Source: Coxiella-like endosymbiont (GTDB taxonomy: Bacteria; Pseudomonadota; Gammaproteobacteria; Coxiellales; Coxiellaceae). Taken from it: 64,000 nucleotides of DNA. The first letter of the stretch is position 1. Each line of letters starts with the position of its first letter. The stretch spans positions 827,501 through 891,500 of the forward strand of contig NZ_CP084737.1 of NCBI RefSeq assembly GCF_024730665.1, in the 5' to 3' direction. Positions 40,448-54,676 of the stretch are shown here, piece after piece. The notes beneath the pieces were generated by a model. That model was given only the letters and a program-made list of their open reading frames with translations. It made no database searches and was not told where the DNA came from. The translations under genes were made by a program, and so were the position numbers.

Positions 40448-41620
40448 GTGTACGGGGTGCTGCCTAACAACTTACCAGCTCTGGACTCGCTTGCAAAGGC
40501 GCACAGCGAACGGCTGCGCCAATATGTTGCGCAGGAAATTATCAACAATGGTCCTCTTACTTTTGCGCGCTATATGCAGCTCGCTCTTTATGCTCCAGGG
40601 CTTGGATATTATAGCGCTGGTGCGCAGAAATTCGGGAAAGCAGGTGATTTTATTACTGCTCCAGAAATTTCTCCACTTTTTTCAAAAGCCGTTGCGAAAC
40701 AGTGCCAACAAATTTTAACAGACTTAGATGGTGGGGAGATCCTTGAATTTGGAGCTGGTTCGGGTGTGATGGCAGTGGATATTCTAAGAGAATTAGAGCA
40801 TCATCAATGTTTGCCTACACGTTATTATATTTTAGAAGTTAGCGCCGACTTTCGAGAACGTCAAGTGGCCCTTATTAAAAGTGAAATTCCCCAATTATTG
40901 GATCGCGTTAACTGGTTGTCTCAACTGCCAAGTCATCCAATTCGGGGAGTGATTGTTGGAAACGAAGTTATCGATGCAATGCCAGTTCATAAATTTAAAA
41001 TAAAAAATGGTATTAAAGAAATTTATGTTGATTATAAAGCTGATCAATTTATCTGGAAAATAGATGAACCATCATCATCACTAGTCGAAGCTGTTAGAGA
41101 TTTAGGAATTGATTTTACAGAAGACTATGAATCAGAAATTAATTTATTGATGAAGGGATGGGTCTCCTTGCTAACTGAGATATTACATACAGGCCTCATT
41201 TTACTAATAGATTACGGTTTTCCACGACACGAATATTATCATCCGGACAGAAATCAAGGAACGATTGTTTGCCATTATCGACATCGTAGTCATTTTGATC
41301 CACTTATTCTAATAGGTATTCAGGATATTACGGCGCACGTCGACTTTACTGTCCTTGCCGAAGCAGCTTTGCCGTGCTTAATGGTTGCTGGTTTTACACA
41401 TCAAGCAGCTTTTTTGTTAAATTGCGGTATTACGTCCTTTATGCCTTCTTGTGAAGACCCGATGCTTCGCTATGTGGTTACGCAACAGATTAAAAAACTA
41501 ACTCTACCCAGTGAGATGGGTGAGTTGTTTAAGGCTATTGCATTAACAAAAAATTATCAGCAACCCTTATTAGGTTTTACTCATATGAATCAAACGGAAC
41601 GCCTAACATATCTCATCTAG
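40448..41620 (+). CDS. MidA/NDUFAF7-family SAM-dependent methyltransferase
   Basis: A 390-residue member of the DUF185 (COG1565) family. The start region has GPLTFARYMQLALYAPGLGY and FGKAGDFITAPEISPLF; the SAM loop is ILEFGAGSGVMAVDIL; VIVGNEVIDAMPVHKF and LLIDYGFPRHEYYHPDRNQG follow. The mitochondrial relative NDUFAF7 methylates a complex I subunit; the bacterial substrate is not established. GTG 40448 is the start offered by the frame, and the first conserved block begins about 15 residues in, so it fits. Converges with cca. Confidence 0.9.
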   Translation: MYGVLPNNLPALDSLAKAHSERLRQYVAQEIINNGPLTFARYMQLALYAPGLGYYSAGAQKFGKAGDFITAPEISPLFSKAVAKQCQQILTDLDGGEILEFGAGSGVMAVDILRELEHHQCLPTRYYILEVSADFRERQVALIKSEIPQLLDRVNWLSQLPSHPIRGVIVGNEVIDAMPVHKFKIKNGIKEIYVDYKADQFIWKIDEPSSSLVEAVRDLGIDFTEDYESEINLLMKGWVSLLTEILHTGLILLIDYGFPRHEYYHPDRNQGTIVCHYRHRSHFDPLILIGIQDITAHVDFTVLAEAALPCLMVAGFTHQAAFLLNCGITSFMPSCEDPMLRYVVTQQIKKLTLPSEMGELFKAIALTKNYQQPLLGFTHMNQTERLTYLI

Positions 41621-41727
41621 AGTTGATTGATCAACTAATTTCTGATCACGTGTTTTAAGGGTTATGATATCGAAGCTTTGAATATCAAGGTCCTCAATCA
41701 CTTGTTTTAAAGAGAATCAGAGTGAGA

Positions 41728-42816
41728 TTACTGTATGAATTGCTGAATTGCTTCAATACGCAATTTTTTTAACGCTTTTGCAAATGCTTCCCCTTTTAAT
41801 CCTTGTTTTTGTAGAGATTTAATATCTACCGATTTAATTACTTCGATAATGCGTTTGATTCTTTCATTATGATGTAATGTAACTGTAGAATTAATCGAAT
41901 CACAAACAAGAATAAATTGTTCGAAGCGTCGGTCTCGACGCAAGGCATCTGTTTTCATAATGAAGTTCAACAATTCATTTTCGTTCATTTTATCGCTATT
42001 AGCATAAAGTGAACGAAAATGGGCAGTTAAAAGCGCTAATTCGGTATACTCGTTTGGAAGGCGGTATCGTTGAGCTAGTGATTGAATTGTCTTACATGAA
42101 AGATTATGGAGTAAAGCAGCAAAACGAATAACACTAGATGAGGTTTTGTTCGTGATAAGGTCTAAAGCAGCAATGCCTTTTCCATTCAGATAAATTTCAG
42201 GAAATAAAATAGAGAGCGCATCACAATTATTTAACACTTCAAAAAAACGAGTCGGTTTTTTATTATCAAGCGAACGTACCCATTCTTGCCACACCCGTTC
42301 CGGAAGCAAGGCATCTACTTCACCACGTTGCACTATTTTTTTCATTAATGCCAATGTATCAGGATGAATAGAAAATCCCGGAAATTTAGTCGCTAAACGA
42401 GCCACTCGCAAAATGCGGACAGGATCTTCGTGAAAAGCAGAAGAAACGTGGCGCATGATTTTGTTTTTAAGATCTTGTTGGCCTCCATAAGGGTCAACAA
42501 GTTTTCCTTCTGGTGTTTCAGCTATCGCATTGATGGTCAGATCTCGTCGTTTAAGATCATCTTCCAGCGTCACATCCGGTGCTGCATAAAAAGTAAATCC
42601 TTTGTAGCCTTTTGAGATTTTTCGTTCTGTGCGAGCGAGTGCATATTGTTCATGTGTTTCTGGGTGTAAAAAAACTGGAAATTCTTTACCTACGGGTTTA
42701 AATCCTTTAGCAACCATGATTTCAGGAGTAGCCCCCACTACCACCCAGTCTTTCTCACTCACTGATAATCCCAATAATTTGTCTCGAACGGCACCACCTA
42801 CCAAATAAACTCTCAA
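41728..42816 (-). CDS. cca: tRNA nucleotidyltransferase (CCA-adding)
   Basis: A 362-residue class II enzyme that builds or repairs the 3' CCA of tRNAs. The motifs are [22 protein letters not shown] (metal acidic pair), [23 protein letters not shown] and [18 protein letters not shown]. It is shorter than the 412-residue E. coli enzyme, and the HD phosphohydrolase signature is reduced to LLHNLS in its C-terminal half, so phosphatase activity is probably lost. The tRNA-Met gene in this window lacks an encoded CCA. Diverges from psd. Confidence 0.95.
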   Translation of the reverse strand: MRVYLVGGAVRDKLLGLSVSEKDWVVVGATPEIMVAKGFKPVGKEFPVFLHPETHEQYALARTERKISKGYKGFTFYAAPDVTLEDDLKRRDLTINAIAETPEGKLVDPYGGQQDLKNKIMRHVSSAFHEDPVRILRVARLATKFPGFSIHPDTLALMKKIVQRGEVDALLPERVWQEWVRSLDNKKPTRFFEVLNNCDALSILFPEIYLNGKGIAALDLITNKTSSSVIRFAALLHNLSCKTIQSLAQRYRLPNEYTELALLTAHFRSLYANSDKMNENELLNFIMKTDALRRDRRFEQFILVCDSINSTVTLHHNERIKRIIEVIKSVDIKSLQKQGLKGEAFAKALKKLRIEAIQQFIQ

Positions 42817-42921
42817 ATGTGCTATCCTCTCTGCTACTGAAATTTGAGTATCCTAATATCATGTACTTGTAAGCTTGATAAGCGTAGCGTATTCAAGCTG
42901 CAAGATGACATCATAGTAATC

Positions 42922-43770
42922 ATGGTTAGATTATGTAAATACCTACTACAATATAGGTTGTCAAGAATTGTCGGCTGGCTAGCTGATCGTCAATGGGGAT
43001 TATTGACTCGGTGGGCAATCAAATTTTTTATTCGCTATTATCGTGTAGATATGAGAGAGGCTGAGTATTCGAATATCCACTATTATTCTTCTTTTAATTC
43101 CTTTTTTACCCGTTATTTAAAAACAAATTTACGTCCTCTTTCGGAAGACTCTAACGCGATTATTTCTCCTGTAGATGGAATTATTGGCGAAGTGGGTCAA
43201 TTAACCGGGGGCCAGGTGATTCAAGCAAAAAATCGTTTCTATACGGTTGTAGATTTATTAGGAGGGGATGAAAATCACGCACTATTATTTCAAGATGGCT
43301 ATTTTTTCACGACTTATTTGGCGCCAAGAAATTATCACCGCATTCATGCGCCTATTGATGGTCAATTAAAGGCAATGATTCACATACCCGGCTGTTTATT
43401 TTCCGTCAATACCATTTCCGTTCGTACTGTTCCACACCTATTTGCTCGCAATGAGCGGGTTGTCTGTTTATTCGAAACAAAAGCGGGACTCATGGCGGTA
43501 GTAATGGTAGGTGCTATGCTGGTAGGTAGTATCAGCACAGTTTGGCACGGTGCAGTGACACCCACTGCTAAAAATTCTATTTCTATTTGGAAATACACTG
43601 AAGAAAAAATTACGTTGACTCTTGGTGAAGAGCTAGGTCATTTTAAAATGGGTTCAACGGTGATTTTGTTATTTCCTAATCACTCAATTGCTTGGGAAAT
43701 GCGCCGCCAAACCGGTGACACCCTTTGCTATGGTGAAAAAATTGGAATTCTGTATGAGATGCAAAAATAG
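42922..43770 (+). CDS. psd: Phosphatidylserine decarboxylase proenzyme
   Basis: A 282-residue membrane-associated, pyruvoyl-dependent enzyme that makes phosphatidylethanolamine. I start at ATG 42922 ([20 protein letters not shown]), where the family begins, not at the upstream frame start 42844. [46 protein letters not shown] and VGAMLVGSI lead to the self-cleavage site FKMGSTV, where Ser becomes the pyruvoyl group. A small GACCC/GGGTC hairpin follows (43791-43808). Intact. Confidence 0.95.
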   Translation: MVRLCKYLLQYRLSRIVGWLADRQWGLLTRWAIKFFIRYYRVDMREAEYSNIHYYSSFNSFFTRYLKTNLRPLSEDSNAIISPVDGIIGEVGQLTGGQVIQAKNRFYTVVDLLGGDENHALLFQDGYFFTTYLAPRNYHRIHAPIDGQLKAMIHIPGCLFSVNTISVRTVPHLFARNERVVCLFETKAGLMAVVMVGAMLVGSISTVWHGAVTPTAKNSISIWKYTEEKITLTLGEELGHFKMGSTVILLFPNHSIAWEMRRQTGDTLCYGEKIGILYEMQK

Positions 43771-45246
43771 AAGCTATCCTCTTCCTCTCTGACCCCCAGT
43801 GTCGGGTCTTTGGTTTGGGTATGTTATTTTGATAGGCTATAGCTGTTTGAGATAACGATTAGGATAAGAATAGAGAAGAATAGAGATAAAATTCAGGAAT
43901 TTTCTATTATATTGCGAGTGAGAGTTGCTCTAATTTTAAAGACGATAACGGAACTATGGCAGATAGATAGGCATGGATTAGCAGCGGTAAAGTACAATCG
44001 TTCTGGTATTGGCTCTGGGAGAGACTTTACGAATTGAATCACTAAAATCTAACACAAAAAATCAACGCCTCATTAATGCAATTCGATTCACAGAATTAAT
44101 CCAAGAAAGTCTTTTCTTTTTTAGCTTTGGATCAGTTTAAACCACTGTCCTTTAACAGTCAGACAGCGTAAGGTTACGCTCTATCTGTATTGAAGTTGTA
44201 ACATATTGTGACACAATCAATGTTGATCTATATCCGGAGAGTACGGATCGATGGATAGTAAACTCCCGAAGAGATACGTACTCACCTTACCCACCACCAA
44301 TGTGGCAGATCTTTCTTTCATAAAATTTACACATATAATACACAAATAATATCTCGCTTAACTCGCTTTATTTTATACCCTCAGGAGTAAGGGTCACTTA
44401 TATCTCTGACAGTTAAATAATGCGACACAATCACTATAATAGACAACACCGCTCCAAACTCCAAACAGCGAATCGGGTTTTCTAATTCACTAGTCAATAC
44501 CTAATGAAGCGATCTTGCAATAAATGCACTTTCCCTTGTTTGGCAATTAATGGTAAACGATATACAGTTGAATATTGTCAGAATTTAATCCAACGGAAAA
44601 GCAAAAACCCTAACGAGTAGCCTATGATGGTACATTTATTATTCTATTATTACTACTCGTAAAATAATTCATCCCTAATTTCTGTCGTAAAGTGAACAGT
44701 TAAATCTGCTGCTCACAAGTTAGCAAAATTGAGCTACTATATTATGTATCTTTTACTAAAGCAGCGATAGATGTGCAATGCTAAAGTGCATAACAAATGG
44801 ACATTGACCACTACGGCATTCTAGATATTTATAGGCCTTACCTACCTTATTGTCCTCAATCTTAAGCAAGGACCGTCAATATTTCTATTTTAAGATATAT
44901 GTGAGTATTACTGCTTTGCCCAGCCAGAATAGCACAAAGTCTGTTTTAAGACAATCGTTAATAAATCTAAGTATCTTCATTGACTTGGTTGAGCAATAAA
45001 ACACAGTCTGATAAGCACAAGTTAGGAAACATTCTCAAATACGTGTAAATTTGCCAAAGTAGTTTGAAGTAACAAAATTACACTTAAGATCACCAAAAAC
45101 GTCCTCATTCAGGTAAGTTTTAAACTTAGAGCCCCTCCCGCGCCGGTGACACTAAAATTTCCCTCCAATCTGAAAGTGTAATTACAAACTAACTATTTAT
45201 AAATTTGTCAACTTGTTATCTCGATTGATCCTCAAACTAATACACT
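43771..45246. other. 1.5-kb non-coding stretch
   Basis: Between psd and polA, convergent. A weak hairpin with GACCC/GGGTC arms (43791-43808) follows psd and may act as a terminator. A GC-rich patch lies at 45129-45150, about 100 bp past polA. Elsewhere only short frames. Confidence 0.5.
43791..43808 (+). terminator. Weak hairpin after psd
   Basis: GACCC (43791-43795) and GGGTC (43804-43808) around an 8-nt loop, followed by TTTGG. A short U-stretch and small stem make termination possible but not certain. Confidence 0.3.
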
Positions 45247-47930
45247 CTAATGTGCCTCATCCCAATTATCTCCAATCCCAATATCCACAACCAACGGTAT
45301 TGACAAGGAAACAGCATGTTCCATGTGTTTTTTGATTTGTGGGATAGTCTGGCCGAGGTCTTTTTCAGCAATTTCGAAAATGAGTTCGTCGTGGACTTGC
45401 ATCATGAGGTAGGCATTGACTTCGTTTTCTTTAAGCCAATCACTGACTTTGATCATGGCGATTTTAATGATATCGGCTGCAGTTCCCTGAATCGGGGCGT
45501 TGATAGCAGCACGTTCGGCGGCACGACGACGTCGAAGGCTTGAAGCGTGAATATCTGGGAGATAAACGCGTCGTCCGAACAGGGTTTCGATATACCCTTT
45601 CTCAGCAGCAATGGACCGAATTTTTTGTATATAGTCGCGAACGTTAGGATAACGTTGAAAGTAAGTATAGATATATTTCTGTGCAAGCTCGCGACTAATA
45701 CCAAGTTGTCTTCCCAACCCAAAACTTGACATCCCATATAACAAACCGAAGTTAATAGTCTTCGCACGCCGACGTTGTTCGTCAGTGACCTGTCCTAGTT
45801 TTACGCCAAAAACTTCAGAGGCTGTTGTGCGGTGAATATCCCATTCTTTTTCAAATGCTTTTATTAATCCAGGGTCTTTTGAAATATGAGCGATAATACG
45901 CAATTCTATTTGCGAATAATCGGCAGAGACAATACGAAAGCCAGGGAATGTAATGAAAGCACGTCGAATTTTCCGACCCTCTTTCGTGCGGATTGGAATA
46001 TTTTGCAAATTAGGATTGTTAGAGGAAAGACGCCCTGTCGATGTGACTGCCTGGTTATATGACGTGTGGACACGACAAGTAGCGGGATAGACTTGTTTGG
46101 GAAGTCGGTCAACATAAGTGTATTTTAATTTACTTAAGCTGCGATATTCTAAAATTACTTTTGGAAAAAGATAATTTAGGGATAGATCTTGTAAAACATT
46201 TTCTGCTGTTGAGGGTTGGCCACTAGGTGTTTTTTTAAACACCGGTAATTTTAATTCATTGTACAAAACCATTTGTAATTGCTTTGGAGAATCCAAATTG
46301 AATTCATGGCCAGCTAATTTATGGGCTTCTCGTTCTAATTCTTCAATACGTTGATTCAGCTCAATACTTTGTGAACGTAGCATCGCTGTATCAATTAAAA
46401 CACCGTGTCTCTCCATTTGCATCAGAATAGGCACAAGCGGCATTTCAATTTGCTCAAACACTTTTCTTAAATTTTTTCTTTTTTGATTAAAGGCCATAAC
46501 TTATGATGGACTTGTAATGTCACATCGACATCTTCAGCGGCATAGGCGCCGGCATCATCAAGGGAAACTTGATTAAAAGTAGTTTGTTTCGCTCCCTTTC
46601 CTACTATATCTTTAAATTTAATGGTTATCCGACCTAAATACTTTAAAGCTAGCGTATTTAAATCGTGTCGTATGCTATTGCTATTTAAGACATATGATTC
46701 GAGCAATGTATCGTAGGTTTTTGTTTTAATATAGATATTTTCTCCTGCTAAAACTTGGCTGTCATACTTTAAATTTTGCGCGATAATGGTCTTATTTCCA
46801 TCTTCTAGTATTGGCTTTAATTGTCCTAAAACCCATTGTTTATCGAGCTGCATAGGTGCGTTCATATAATCGTGCGCCAGCGGCACATAAGCTGCCTCAT
46901 GTGGCTTTATCGCAAGTGAAATTCCTACCAACCTGTGCATCGCATTAAAACCGGTAGTTTTAGTGTCAAAAGCAAATTCATTAGCTACTCTCAGCTTCTC
47001 CATCCATTTTTTAAAAGTCTTTTTATCAGTAATCGTAATATATTGTGAAATTGTGGTTTTTTGAGTGTCTTCCGATAAGATCTCGGCAAGCCACGATTTA
47101 AATTCGAGCCTAGTAAACAACTTAATCAATTTTTCACGATTTTTTTGTAGAGGAACTAAATCCGTTGGCCTTTCTTCCAATGATAAATCAGAAATTACAG
47201 TAACTAATTGACGCGCCAGAGGAAGTATATCTAAATGTGCACGAAGACTTTCACCTACTTTTCCTTTAACTTCTCTAGCATATTTTACAATAGCTTCAAC
47301 CGAACCATATTGACTAAGCCATTTAGCTGCAGTTTTTGGGCCTACTTTTGGAATCCCGGGGATATTGTCTGTGTTATCTCCTGTTAAAGTTAAATAATCA
47401 ATAATTTTTTCAGGTGGGACACCGAATTTTTCTTTAACCCCATGTGGATCTAATAGGCGATCTGTCATTGTGTTAATCAGAGTTACATGACTATTGACGA
47501 TTTGTGCTAAATCTTTATCTCCCGTCGAAACTAAAACATGAAATCCTTCCTGTTTTGCTTTTTTCGCCAAGGTAGCAATGACGTCATCGGCTTCATAACC
47601 CTCTTTAATAATCAGCGGTAATCCTAATGCTTGGATAATTTCAAAAAGCGGTTCAATTTGATTATGAAGTGCATTCGGGATCTCTGCGCGATTGGCTTTG
47701 TAAGCTCTGTATAAATCATTTCGGAATGTTTTTCCTCTAGGGTCAAAAATAACAGCCATATAATCCGGCTGATAATGAACCATCAATTTTCGCAGCATAT
47801 TGATCACGCCATATATTGCACCGGTCGAATATCCTTTGGAATTCGTTAAAGGCGGTAACGCATAATAAGCTCGAAAAAGATAAGAAGAACCATCAACTAA
47901 AATTAACGGCTTTAAAGTAGCATCATTCAT
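45247..47930 (-). pseudogene. polA: DNA polymerase I, frameshifted; proofreading motif altered
   Basis: PolA fills gaps and removes RNA primers. Frame one (ATG 47930) has the 5' nuclease domain (LILVDGSSYLFRAYYALPPL, GYEADDVIATLA, GDKDLAQIV, LTGDNTDNIPGIPKVGPKTA). The 3'-5' exonuclease region has FAFDTKTTG where E. coli has DTET, then NLKYD and YAAEDVDVTLQVHHKLWPL. After T6 on the plus strand (46472-46477) it resumes KNLRKVFEQIEMPLVPIL and the polymerase motifs VSADYSQIELRI, RRRAKTINFGLLYGMSSFGL and MQVHDELIFEI. Seven bases would give about 894 residues. The proofreading site has Lys for the metal-binding Glu. Confidence 0.94.
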
Positions 47931-48076
47931 TTTTTAGATCATCTTAGTCAAATAACTTGCTAGTTATTCTAGTCTCTTCTTCAGGAGAGTTGAAATAGGA
48001 GAATAAACTATTCAGTAGAGCTTAAAATTGATAGAATGACCCTTCGGCATTTGACCTATGATAATCTATTGAGGCT

Positions 48077-49656
48077 ATGCTAAAGAGATCCATCACACCT
48101 TTTGCTTTACTACTGACTTCAGTAAGTAGTATTTTGGGGTCAGGCTGGTTATTTGCTACTTATTATACTTCAGAATTGGCTGGTCCTTCGTCTATCTTTG
48201 CCTGGCTGGTAGGTGGTGCATCTGCTATCGCCGTGGCCTTCGTGTTTGCTGAGCTCTGCGCTATGTTACCTATTACAGGATCCAGTATTCGAATTCCTTA
48301 TTATACTCATGGCACTTTTGTTAGCTTCCTATTTTCGTGGATTATTTGGATTTCTTATGCATCGCTGGCCTCCACAGAGGTACAAGCTGTCACACAATAT
48401 TTAAACTATTTTTTCCCTTCATTAGTCTACAGTGATGGGGGATTAACAGGAGATGGCTATATAGTAGCAACAGTGCTTATGCTCGGCATTGCCGCACTTA
48501 ATGTTTTTTCTTTACGCTGGTTGTTACGCTTTAATAGTGTGTTAACTCTTCTGAAAATTGCCATCCCGACAGTAGTCGCTCTGATTATCCTAGCCTTTTA
48601 TTTTTCACCACAACATCTTATTCATCCTGCTCATGCGGTCTTTATGCCTTTTGGGCTACATGGTGTGTTCGCTGCAGTTACCAGTGGGGGTATTGTCTTC
48701 GCTTTTAACGGCTTCAAACAGGCCTGCGAAATGGCCGGAGAGGCTAAAAATCCATCGCGAGCACTACCTTTCGCCATCATTGGTTCTGTTGTCATTTGCT
48801 TGCTCATTTATCTCTTGTTACAACTCGCTTTCCTATCATCAATTATCCCCGACAACTTGATCCATGGGTGGGCTCATCTGGCATTGCAAGGCGGTACTAG
48901 CCCTATTACAGCTATTGTGCGTCAACGGCATTTAGATTTCCTGTTGCCTATTTTATATGTAGGCGCTATTATTGGACCTTTGTCAGCAGCGCTAATGTAT
49001 ACCAGTAGTGGTGCCCGAGCTTTATATGGAATGAGCAAAAATCACCATATTCCGTTGTTATTTCAACGACTGACTAGCCGAGAAAACCCTGTTATCGCCA
49101 TTATTACTAACTTTATTTTAGGTATGTGCCTTTTTGCTCCATTGCCAGGTTGGAATCACATGATTACCTTTTTAACGTCATTGATGGCGTTGACTTATGG
49201 TATCGCTCCTATTTGTTTATTAACATTGCGTCAGCAGCTCCAGGATCATCACCGACCATTTAAATTACCATTCGTAACTGTATGGGCCACTTTCTCTTTT
49301 ACATATGCACTCTGCTAACTTATTGGAGTGGGTGGGCAATCATCTCTAAATTAGGGATTACGATGCTGATTGGGTTCGCTCTTTTGTTAGTTCATCGTTA
49401 TTTTATCGAACCTTCTAAACGCTTTTCTTTTGATTGGTACGCCTCCGTTTGGATCTGGCCTTATTTTTTTGGTATCACGTTAATTTCTTATCTCGGTAAT
49501 TTTGGTGGCGGAAAAGGAATTATCCACTTCGGCTGGGACTTTGTTGTTGCTGGTATTTTATGTATATTTGTTATGTGGCTTGCCGTTAAATTTAAATTGC
49601 CGGCTTATCTCACTCAACGCTATATGCAAGATTCCGAATCTACTGAACCTACCTGA
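48077..49656 (+). pseudogene. APC-family amino-acid permease, frameshifted
   Basis: An inner-membrane transporter of the amino acid-polyamine-organocation superfamily; the substrate cannot be told. Frame one gives LLTSVSSILGSGWLFATYYT (first helix with the GSGW turn), GPSSIFAWLVGGASAIAVAF, AVTSGGIVFAFNGFKQACEM and ten or so helices up to PFVTVWATFSF. After T4 (49297-49300) it continues YICTLLTYWSGWAIISKLG with two more helices and a hydrophilic tail ending ESTEPT. Five T would join about 526 residues and 12 helices. An endosymbiont could use it for host amino acids. Confidence 0.88.
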
Positions 49657-51439
49657 AGAGCGTCTACTTGTATAGAGCAGAAAAACCTGTTCATTTGAAC
49701 ACTACTGATGTAATAATGAACACAGCAAAAGTCAATTTTGCTTTCAATATTTACGTAAGGATATTCGTAAAATTCATTGGTAAAATTGCTTATGCTCGCG
49801 CAGCTCGTTATAGTAGTTATTATGTAGTATGTCGTAGTAGCGGCCGATTAGTTGTGAGTTGTAATGTTTAAACAATCTTTGTCTTGCAAATTTAGTGAAT
49901 TACTACGCAACTATCGATGCTTAGCTGTACACTTTCTCGATTAGGGTATGATATTACAGCTGTTATCGATTATGTGACTATTTTGATGACAATACAATCT
50001 AAGACTATTTAAGTTACCCTTGTTTTCTTCTTCAAAACACATTGGTGTTTATTGTTGATGAAAGTGATTCTGTTTTATTATCATATTCAGGTTTAGTATT
50101 AAAAAACAATTCTTTACAGAGCTACTCATCTTATTACTGCTCTTAATTCTCAATCTGCAGGGCATCAAAAAAAGAATCAACAAAGTATTAATGATCATTG
50201 AATATTTTTTATTACTCATCTAATCATTATTGCAACCGGAATTATTTACATGGCTATGGAATAAAAATGGGTATCTAAATTTAGATGTAGAAACTTATCG
50301 ACATATTTAAAATAATTCTTTTCGATTAGAACTGTATTTCTTTGCGTGCATTCACTTGGTCTGGTACGTACCTATAAGACTTAAGGCTTTTCCAATAATA
50401 TAAGCATCTGCTATACCGCGTAAAAACGAGATCATTAACGAGATTTATTTTAGTTGTCTCAATTAAGTTTAGTTGAGATCGATATTATTATATATTATTG
50501 ATAAATAAAATTTTTCTGATATCCTCTATTATTGTTTCTTGTGAAGAAGGTAAAGAAAGTTCGGCACCGCTTCTTACTTCTATAGACAGAAGGAACATTA
50601 AAACACCTGTACTATAGAAGATCACCATTTTATTCAATCAAAAAACACTGGCTTTTATAATTTTATTTGTTATTTCTTTGATCATTTTTGAAGCTTTTTT
50701 ACTCTTGACTAAAAGGTGAAGGATGCAATAAGGTGTAGTATATATGCCTATGCTTCTAGGGATTATTATGCTGGTTTTTATTTTGAAGAGCCAGGTAAGG
50801 CTAGATTTGCGTGATATGAAAGAATACTTCTTTATCAAACTCTTATGAGTTCCGCTTTCCAATGAATTAAAAAATGTTAAAAGCGGTTTACGGCAGATAT
50901 ATGATGCTGTTATTAATGAGGCTCCGATTTTGCAGCTGAGATTCGATGGAGTGCAGTCACTTGAATTGCGTTATAGGCGTTCTTTCTGGTATTGCTTAGT
51001 TTCATCGGCAAGTCAACTCAAGGAAATTTCATGGAATTCTATTGCATCTGGGTTAATTTATAATCTCTGTTTATTGTAATCTGTACGGTTTTGTTAAATT
51101 TAGCACTATAGGAGAGTTGATGTGCGAATTAAATTTATTTCATATACGAGATTTAACCACCACCTGATCTGCAATGCTGTATCGAATTAAATAAAACTAA
51201 TCATTGAATATTCAATATATTCATTTTAATTAGTTATATTTGGCAATTTTTGGATGCAATTATTCATGAAATTATCTTTGCCCTATTCAGATCTTTGCGC
51301 GATTGAAATGGCTCTATGATATGACTACGAGTATTTACTCCAAATATATGGACTCCTGTTAACAAGTGAGTAAGATACATGTATTATGTGATCTGCAAAA
51401 GCTTAAATTTTTATAATATTTTTATGAAGCCTTTTCCTT
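49657..51439. other. 1.8-kb gene desert
   Basis: No gene recognised. Short AT-rich frames such as 50638-50862 (minus) have low-complexity Ile/Lys-rich composition. No tRNA, hairpin or promoter pair stands out. Confidence 0.5.
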
Positions 51440-52556
51440 ATGATAAAGATCCTGGCTGATGATCATATCCCTTTTGTGTCAGAGTTATTTGGTGAGTGGG
51501 GTGAACTTATTTTAAAACCTGGGGAGCGGATAGAAAGGCGTGATCTTCTAGACGTCAATGCGTTGCTTACTCGATCAATAACTCTTGTAAATACCAATTT
51601 GTTAAAGGGGACCTCAGTAGAATTTGTGGGAAGTGCAACGGCAGGATTTGATCATATCGATCAAGTATCGCTTAAGAATCAGTCTATCGCCTGGGCTTTT
51701 GCTGCTGGTGTTAACGCGATTGCGGTTGCGGAATATGTGCTGCATTGTGTAGCTTTTTTACAAAAAAGTAATCTTCTCTCGCGTGAAAAAACAACAGCAG
51801 CGGTGGTTGGTGTAGGTCGTGTTGGTTCTATGGTGTCAGCCCGATTAAAAAAATTGGTTTTACAGTTCTCCATAATGATCCACCACGTGCTAAATTAGAA
51901 AACGATTTTATTTCAACGCCTCTAGAATCACTTACGAACGTAGATCTTTTTGTTTACATACGCCATTAATCAAATCCGGGAAATTTCCCACTTATCATTT
52001 AATCAGTGAACCTTTGCTTTCAAAAATGAAGCCAGGGACTATTTTATTGAATGCAGGGCGAGGATCCGTTGTTGATAACAATGCATTATTAAAGCAAGAT
52101 CATGTCATTGCTTGTCTTGATGTGTGGGAAAATGAACCCAGAATTAATCTAGAATTATTAAAAAAAGTCATTATTGGAACTCCACACATTGCTGGCTATA
52201 GTGAATCTGCAAAATTACAGGCAACCTTTTCAATTTATGAAGCGTTTCTCAAACATTTTTACTTACCCGCATTACCCGAAATTCGTCAATTTAAAAAGCT
52301 AAAACAGTTACAAGAAAAAACAACAGTGCTTAAGATTGAAAATTGTGACACTCTCGAAGATGTTTTGCTAAAAATATATAATCCGGCCAATGAAACACGA
52401 AATATGCGTGAATCACTTCTCAGAAACCCCGATCAATTTGAAAATTTACGCCGTCATTATCCGTTACGAAACGAGCTTTCAGCTATCCAATTAATTCCAC
52501 CACCTAACAATACATTTAAAAGCATACTCCAACGCTGCGGATTCAATATTGATTAG
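51440..52556 (+). pseudogene. pdxB: Erythronate-4-phosphate dehydrogenase, two frameshifts
   Basis: PdxB oxidises 4-phosphoerythronate in vitamin B6 synthesis (D-isomer 2-hydroxyacid dehydrogenase fold). Frame one gives ILADDHIPFVSELFGEWGEL, VEFVGSATAGFDHID, GVNAIAVAEYVLHCV and VGVGRVGSMVSARLKK. After A7 (51847-51853) frame two reads IGFTVLHNDPPRAKLENDF and SLTNVDLF. After T5 (51947-51951) frame three reads CLHTPLIKSGKFPTYHL, GTILLNAGRGSVVDNNALL, LDVWENEP, IGTPHIAGYS (catalytic His) and the C-terminal dimer domain. One base more at each run gives about 372 residues. Catalytic residues are all kept. Confidence 0.92.
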
Positions 52557-52590
52557 CAGCACAGATTTTACACAGGAAAATCTGTGCTGC
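52556..52590. terminator. Perfect 14-bp hairpin at the pdxB stop
   Basis: GCAGCACAGATTTT (52556-52569) pairs exactly with AAAATCTGTGCTGC (52577-52590) around a 7-nt loop. It begins at the last base of the pdxB stop codon, between convergent pdxB and priA, so it could serve both strands. No U-tract follows; an A/T stretch lies inside the stem. Confidence 0.6.
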
Positions 52591-52647
52591 GGGCGTCTGA
52601 TTCTCACAAGCCCATTAGTCTGGAGAAAAAATTTATGAAATGTTACG

Positions 52648-54628
<1,981 letters not shown>

Positions 54629-54676
54629 AACCCTATGATAACCATCGCACTGGCCAATCACAACAAAGGGATCATT

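Noticed and set aside
4836-43804. The 12-mer CCCCCAGTGTCG occurs at 4836-4847 and 43793-43804
   Set aside because: Many 12-mer pairs are expected by chance in 64 kb; flanks do not match, so no repeat family is supported.
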